Assembly (NCBI GenBank): GCA_902826715.1
Contig: CADEFX010000009.1
Span: 1-42,670 of the forward strand
Direction of reading: 5' to 3'
Source of the DNA: an uncultured Hyphomicrobiales bacterium
GTDB taxonomy: Bacteria > Pseudomonadota > Alphaproteobacteria > Rhizobiales > Hyphomicrobiaceae
DNA: 42,670 bases
The notes under the pieces: generated by a model
Told to the model about the DNA's origin: nothing
The model's input: the letters and a program-made list of their open reading frames with translations, nothing else
Databases searched by the model: none
Program-made: the position numbers and the translations under genes
Part shown: positions 38,615 to 42,670 of the stretch, piece after piece
Layout: each line of letters begins with the position of its first letter
Numbering within the stretch: position 1 is the stretch's first letter

Positions 38615-41067
38615 CGCCTGCCGAAACAGCAGCGCTTCTGGCTCGCGCGCGTGCCGGTCACCGGCTCAGCGCTGCCGAGGCCATGTCGCTCGCCGATTGC
38701 ACGGATAACGAAGCCCTGATGCAGGCAGCCGCCGCACTGCGCGACGAAGCGTGCGGCGATCTCGTCTCCTATTCGCGCAAGGTCTTCATTCCGCTCACCA
38801 AGCTGTGTCGTGATTCCTGCCACTACTGCACGTTTGCCATTCCGCCGCGGAAGGGCGAACGTGCCTATCTCACGCCCGAGGACGTGCTGGCCATCGCCGA
38901 ACGCGGGCGACAGGCGGGTTGCCATGAGGCGCTGTTCACGCTCGGCGACAAGCCCGAGCTGCGATATCGCATTGCCCGCGAGGAGCTTGACTCCTTGGGC
39001 GCCATCTCCACCATCGATTATCTCGCGCAGATGGCCAAGCTGGTGCTTGATCGCACCGGCCTGCTGCCGCACGTCAATCCCGGTGTCATGACGGCCGAGG
39101 AGATTGCGAAGCTTCGCACCGTCTCGGTTTCGCAAGGCATCATGCTGGAAACGGCATCGGATCGCTTGTCGGCGCGAGGCGGCCCACATTTCGGCTCGCC
39201 CGACAAGATCCCGGCGCTGCGGCTGCGCACCATCGAAGATGCCGGCAAGCTCGCCGTACCTTTCACGAGCGGCATTCTCATCGGCATCGGCGAGACGCGC
39301 ACGGAGCGCATCGAGGCCTTGCTCGCGCTGCGCGATCTCAATGACCGCTACGGTCATCTGCAGGAAATCATCATCCAGAATTTCCGCGCCAAGCCTGATA
39401 CGCGCATGGCATCGGCCGCCGAGCCGTCGCTGGACGAGCATCTGTGGACCATCGCCGTTGCGCGGCTTCTGTTTGGCCCCGCCATGAATATTCAGGCGCC
39501 GCCGAACTTGCGCTCGGGCTCGCTCGGTCAGCTTGTTGCCGCAGGCATCAACGACTGGGGCGGGGTCTCACCCGTCACGCCGGACCACGTTAACCCCGAA
39601 GCGCCGTGGCCCGAGCTGGTGGCGCTGGAGCAACAGACCGCTGAGGCCGGCAAGCAATTGGTGCAGCGGCTCGCCATCTACCCTGCCTACGCGCGTGATT
39701 CGATCAGGTGGGTTGATCAGCGCCTGAGCACCCGTCTGATCACCCTGAGCGACGCCCCGGCGTTCGGCCGCGAAGACACGTGGCGCGCGGGATCCGCCAC
39801 GCCGGTACCCGCGCCGCTTGTCGCTCCGAGGATCCATCGCAGTGGTGCGGACAGATTGAGCACCTTTCTCGATCGTGCGCGCGATGGCCATCGTCTCGAC
39901 GAAGCAGGCATCGTTCGCCTCTTCGCTGCGCGCGGCGACGATCTCAACCGCGTCACGACCGCCGCCGACGAGCTGCGCCGCGCCATATCGGGCGACACCG
40001 TCACCTATGTCGTGAACCGCAACATCAACTACACCAACGTCTGCTACTTCAAATGCCAGTTCTGCGCCTTCTCGAAAGGCAAGCTCAGCGAGAACCTGCG
40101 AGGGAGTCCCTACGTCCTCGATCTTGACGAGATCGAGCGGCGCACGCTGGAAGCCTGGGATCGCGGCGCCACCGAGGTTTGCCTGCAAGGCGGCATCCAT
40201 CCCGACTACACCGGCGAGACATATCTCGGGATTTGCCGCCGCATCAAGTCGGTGCAGCCCGGCATGCACATCCACGCCTTTTCCCCACTCGAGATTTGGC
40301 AGGGCGCAGCTACGCTCGGCATGTCTGTCGCCGAATATCTCACCGAGTTGAAAGCCGCGGGCCTGAGCTCGCTGCCAGGCACCGCCGCCGAGGTTCTCGA
40401 CGACGAGGTGCGCGCCATCATTTGTCCCGACAAGATCACCACGGCTCAGTGGCTGGAGGTGATGGAGGCCGCCCACGGCATCGGCCTGCGCTCAACCGCC
40501 ACCATCATGTTCGGCCATGTCGATCGCCCGTATCATTGGGCGCGCCACCTGCTGCGCGTGCGCGATCTCCAGGAGCGCACCGGTGGCTTCACCGAGTTTG
40601 TGCCGCTGCCGTTCGTGCCGACCGAGGCGCCGATCTATCTCAAGGGCCGCGCCCGCCCCGGTCCTACGTATCGCGAAGCCGTGCTCATGCACGCCGTCGC
40701 GCGCCTCGTCCTGCATCCGGTCATCGCCAACATCCAGACATCCTGGGTCAAGATGGGCCGCGAAGGCGCGGCTGCGTGTCTGCAGGCCGGTGCCAACGAC
40801 ATCGGCGGCACGCTCATGAACGAGAGCATCACCCGCGCCGCTGGCGCCATCCATGGCCAGGAGATGCCGCCCGAGGCCATGCACGAGTTGAGCCGCAGCA
40901 TCGGCCGCACGCCGCAGCAACGCACCACGCTCTACGGCGCGCCGCCTACCGAACGCACGGAGCGTTCGTTCCACGCAGCGCCGCTGCTGCCGCCGGTGCA
41001 GACGCCGGCCAAGCAGTTTATGCGCGATCGCGCTCGCACGGCCGGTGCGCCGCCACCGGGAGAATGA
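38611..41067 (+). CDS. fbiC: Fo synthase, CofG-CofH fusion (FbiC type)
   Basis: This bifunctional radical-SAM enzyme builds the deazaflavin Fo from tyrosine and the ribityl pyrimidine intermediate of riboflavin synthesis. It has 818 residues with both halves in one chain, as in actinobacterial FbiC rather than the separate archaeal CofG and CofH. The N-terminal CofG half has its cluster motif CRDSCHYC (Cys66, Cys70, Cys73) and the C-terminal CofH half has CYFKCQFC (Cys478, Cys482, Cys485). LCRDSCHYCTFAIPP and NRNINYTNVCYFKCQFCAFSKGK are family hallmarks. A good ribosome site (GGGAGAG) precedes the ATG. It is the last core gene of the overlapping cofE-cofD-cofC-fbiC run. Confidence 0.95.
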   Translation: MTPAETAALLARARAGHRLSAAEAMSLADCTDNEALMQAAAALRDEACGDLVSYSRKVFIPLTKLCRDSCHYCTFAIPPRKGERAYLTPEDVLAIAERGRQAGCHEALFTLGDKPELRYRIAREELDSLGAISTIDYLAQMAKLVLDRTGLLPHVNPGVMTAEEIAKLRTVSVSQGIMLETASDRLSARGGPHFGSPDKIPALRLRTIEDAGKLAVPFTSGILIGIGETRTERIEALLALRDLNDRYGHLQEIIIQNFRAKPDTRMASAAEPSLDEHLWTIAVARLLFGPAMNIQAPPNLRSGSLGQLVAAGINDWGGVSPVTPDHVNPEAPWPELVALEQQTAEAGKQLVQRLAIYPAYARDSIRWVDQRLSTRLITLSDAPAFGREDTWRAGSATPVPAPLVAPRIHRSGADRLSTFLDRARDGHRLDEAGIVRLFAARGDDLNRVTTAADELRRAISGDTVTYVVNRNINYTNVCYFKCQFCAFSKGKLSENLRGSPYVLDLDEIERRTLEAWDRGATEVCLQGGIHPDYTGETYLGICRRIKSVQPGMHIHAFSPLEIWQGAATLGMSVAEYLTELKAAGLSSLPGTAAEVLDDEVRAIICPDKITTAQWLEVMEAAHGIGLRSTATIMFGHVDRPYHWARHLLRVRDLQERTGGFTEFVPLPFVPTEAPIYLKGRARPGPTYREAVLMHAVARLVLHPVIANIQTSWVKMGREGAAACLQAGANDIGGTLMNESITRAAGAIHGQEMPPEAMHELSRSIGRTPQQRTTLYGAPPTERTERSFHAAPLLPPVQTPAKQFMRDRARTAGAPPPGE

Positions 41068-41122
41068 AATCAGGCGACGCGACACCTGTTTCGTGCGCTG
41101 CGCATAGACGGAGGATGTGGAT

Positions 41123-41998
41123 ATGAACTTGGGCAAGTTGGGCGTGTGGTCATCGCTCGACGGATATACGGCCAAGGAAGCGCTCGCCTTCGCGCAGCGC
41201 GTCGAGAAGCGCGGCTATCCCGCACTTTGGGTCCCCGAAAGCCGCGGGCGCGACGTGCTCGTCACCTCAGCGTATCTGCTCGGTGGCACCACCAAGCTCA
41301 CCATCGCCCCCGGCATCGCCAACATCTACGCGCGCGACGCCATGGCGATGGCCAACGGCCAACGCGGCCTCGCCGAACAGTCCGACGGCCGTTTCCTGCT
41401 CGGCATCGGCGTGTCGCACGTGCCGCTGGTTACGAACTTGCGCGGTCATGCCTACGGCAAGCCGGTCGCGACCATGCGCGCCTATCTCGAAGGCATGCGT
41501 GACGCGCCCTACTTTGCGCCGGAGCCGAAAGCGCCGCCGAAGATCGTGCTCGCGGCGCTCGGGCCGCGCATGCTGGCGCTCTCGGCCGAGATGGCCGACG
41601 GTGCGCATCCCTATTGCGTCACGCCCGAGCACACGGCTGAGGCGCGCCGCATTCTCGGTCCAGGCAAACTGCTTTGTCCCGAGCTGATGGTCCTGCTCGA
41701 GACCGATCCGGCGAATGCGCGAAGGACCGCGCGTGAAGGGCTTTCGCGCTATCTGCAGCTCGAGAACTATGTCAACAACTGGCGTCGGCTCGGATTCGGC
41801 GATGCCGATTTCGCCGGCGGCGGCTCAGACAAGCTGATCGACGCTAACGTTGCCTGGGGCGACGAGGATGCCATCCGCGCGCACATCCAGAAGCACTGGG
41901 ACGCCGGCGCCGACCACGTCTGCATCCAGGCCATCAACACCGACAGCTCGCGCAAGCTGACCGACGAAAAGATCTTCGACCTTCTGGCGCCCGGCTAA
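41123..41998 (+). CDS. LLM-class F420-dependent oxidoreductase (TIGR03620-like)
   Basis: This 291-residue luciferase-like enzyme lies 55 bp after fbiC. The ATG at 41123 has GGAGG eight bases upstream; an in-frame GTG at 41117 lies too close to that site. LGKLGVWSSLDGYTAKEALAFA, YPALWVPESRGRD, APGIANIYARDAMAMANGQRGLAEQSDGRFLLGIGVSHVPLV and HAYGKPVATMRAYLEGM are the usual marks of the TIGR03620 F420 subfamily, otherwise common in mycobacteria. The substrate is unknown. It continues the plus-strand F420 operon. Confidence 0.87.
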   Translation: MNLGKLGVWSSLDGYTAKEALAFAQRVEKRGYPALWVPESRGRDVLVTSAYLLGGTTKLTIAPGIANIYARDAMAMANGQRGLAEQSDGRFLLGIGVSHVPLVTNLRGHAYGKPVATMRAYLEGMRDAPYFAPEPKAPPKIVLAALGPRMLALSAEMADGAHPYCVTPEHTAEARRILGPGKLLCPELMVLLETDPANARRTAREGLSRYLQLENYVNNWRRLGFGDADFAGGGSDKLIDANVAWGDEDAIRAHIQKHWDAGADHVCIQAINTDSSRKLTDEKIFDLLAPG

Positions 41999-42081
41999 GA
42001 GCAGTTATGAGCGTGGACGAGCCCATTGCCGCCGTGCCACGCTCCACACAAGAGAATTGAACATTCCAGGGAGGATCGGCC

Positions 42082-42670
42082 ATGAGGTTCGGCATCAATT
42101 CGATGACACGCGGCCCGCTGGCCACGCGCAACGCCTACATGGCCATAACCGATGTCGGCGAGCGCTACGGCTACGACTTCATCTCCGTCAACGACCACGT
42201 CGTCGTCCCTGCCACCATCTCCTCCCACTACCCCTATAGCGAGGAAGGCTCCTGGAGCGGCGCCGCATCGGGCTTCTGCCTGGATCAGCTCGCAACCCTT
42301 TCCTTCCTCGCGGGCTGCACCCGCTCGTTGCGACTCCTGACTTCCGTCATGGTCGTGCCGCATCGCCCCGCCGTGCTGACGGCCAAAATGCTCGCGACCG
42401 CCGACGTGCTCTCGCAAGGCCGCCTGATCCTCGGCATCGGCGCCGGCTGGCTTAAGGAGGAATTCGATATTCTCGGTGCCCCCTATGCCGGCCGCGGCCG
42501 AGCCACCGACGAGTACATCGAAGCCTTCAAAGTCCTCTGGCGCGACGACCTGCCCGTCTACAGCGGCGAGTTCGTCAAGTTTGACAACGTCATGTTCGAA
42601 CCCAAGCCCGTGCAGAAACCGCATCCGCCGATCTGGGTCGGAGGCGCGAGCGATGCGGCCATGAGGCTCC
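42082..42670 (+). CDS. LLM-class F420-dependent oxidoreductase, 3' end beyond the window
   Basis: This is the N-terminal 196 residues of another luciferase-like protein, with a strong ribosome site (AGGGAGG) before the ATG. FGINSMTRG, GYDFISVNDHVVVPATISS, LLTSVMVVPHRPAVLTAKMLATADVLSQGRLILGIGAGWLKEEFDILG and PHPPIWVGGASDAAM fit the TIGR03619-like F420 group. The gene is cut by the right edge, so length and C-terminus are unknown. It lies 83 bp after the preceding LLM gene on the same strand, so the island continues beyond the window. Confidence 0.85.
   Translation, partial: MRFGINSMTRGPLATRNAYMAITDVGERYGYDFISVNDHVVVPATISSHYPYSEEGSWSGAASGFCLDQLATLSFLAGCTRSLRLLTSVMVVPHRPAVLTAKMLATADVLSQGRLILGIGAGWLKEEFDILGAPYAGRGRATDEYIEAFKVLWRDDLPVYSGEFVKFDNVMFEPKPVQKPHPPIWVGGASDAAMRL

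Noticed and set aside
1..42670. CRISPR array, rRNA or complete insertion sequence
   Set aside because: I saw no regularly spaced repeats, no rRNA-like sequence and no transposase in the window; the only recombinase is the lone serine enzyme at 2.7 kb.

Overview
The window looks like a chromosome segment of a GC-rich soil or freshwater alphaproteobacterium, probably Hyphomicrobiales (Rhizobiales). The reasons are an opgGH glucan locus, a HisKA_2-type kinase, an EcfG-type stress promoter in front of csbD, Bradyrhizobium-like Liv operons, and GC-rich third codon positions throughout. The genus cannot be fixed from the sequence alone.

Layout. 1-2.1 kb: opgG-opgH (osmoregulated periplasmic glucans), with opgH running off the left edge. 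2.1-3.2 kb: a gene-poor stretch with imperfect repeats, then a serine recombinase. 3.2-5.8 kb: a CHASE3/HisKA_2 sensor kinase translationally coupled to a periplasmic sugar-type binding protein. 5.9-8.8 kb: a minus-strand pair, a secreted M23 endopeptidase and a circularly permuted D-amino-acid-oxidase-like flavoprotein. 8.8-9.4 kb: a gap holding a tRNA 3'-end-like fragment. 9.4-19.3 kb: a catabolic and uptake block with a Rieske oxygenase, a Liv-type ABC importer whose operon includes an acyl-CoA ligase, and a convergent ferredoxin-P450 pair. 19.5-24.2 kb: small stress or envelope proteins (an acidic coiled coil, GlsB-like, RHH, a hypothetical, CsbD) around an orphan molybdenum hydroxylase large subunit. 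24.3-31.5 kb: a GMC oxidoreductase, RecQ, an HdrC/HdrB-like pair, an Fsr-type MFS transporter and a TauD/TfdA dioxygenase. 31.5-42.7 kb: a coenzyme F420 island.

The F420 island is the centrepiece. cofE, cofD, cofC and a CofG-CofH fusion (fbiC) form a tightly overlapping run. Immediately upstream is a protein that keeps every F420 and glucose-6-phosphate contact residue of actinobacterial Fgd1. Around these genes lie five further luciferase-like flavin/F420 oxidoreductases and one PPOX-type F420 protein, arranged divergently about a 187-bp region with nested inverted repeats. Biosynthesis, reduction (Fgd-like) and use (LLM and PPOX proteins) of F420 are thus packed into about 11 kb. No dehydro-F420 reductase (the FbiB C-terminal domain) is visible, which leaves open the chemical form of the cofactor.

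Elsewhere, the Liv importer, ligase, Rieske oxygenase and P450-ferredoxin suggest import, CoA activation and oxidation of a hydrophobic carboxylic acid. All functional calls come from reading motifs, gene order and start sites; no database search was possible.
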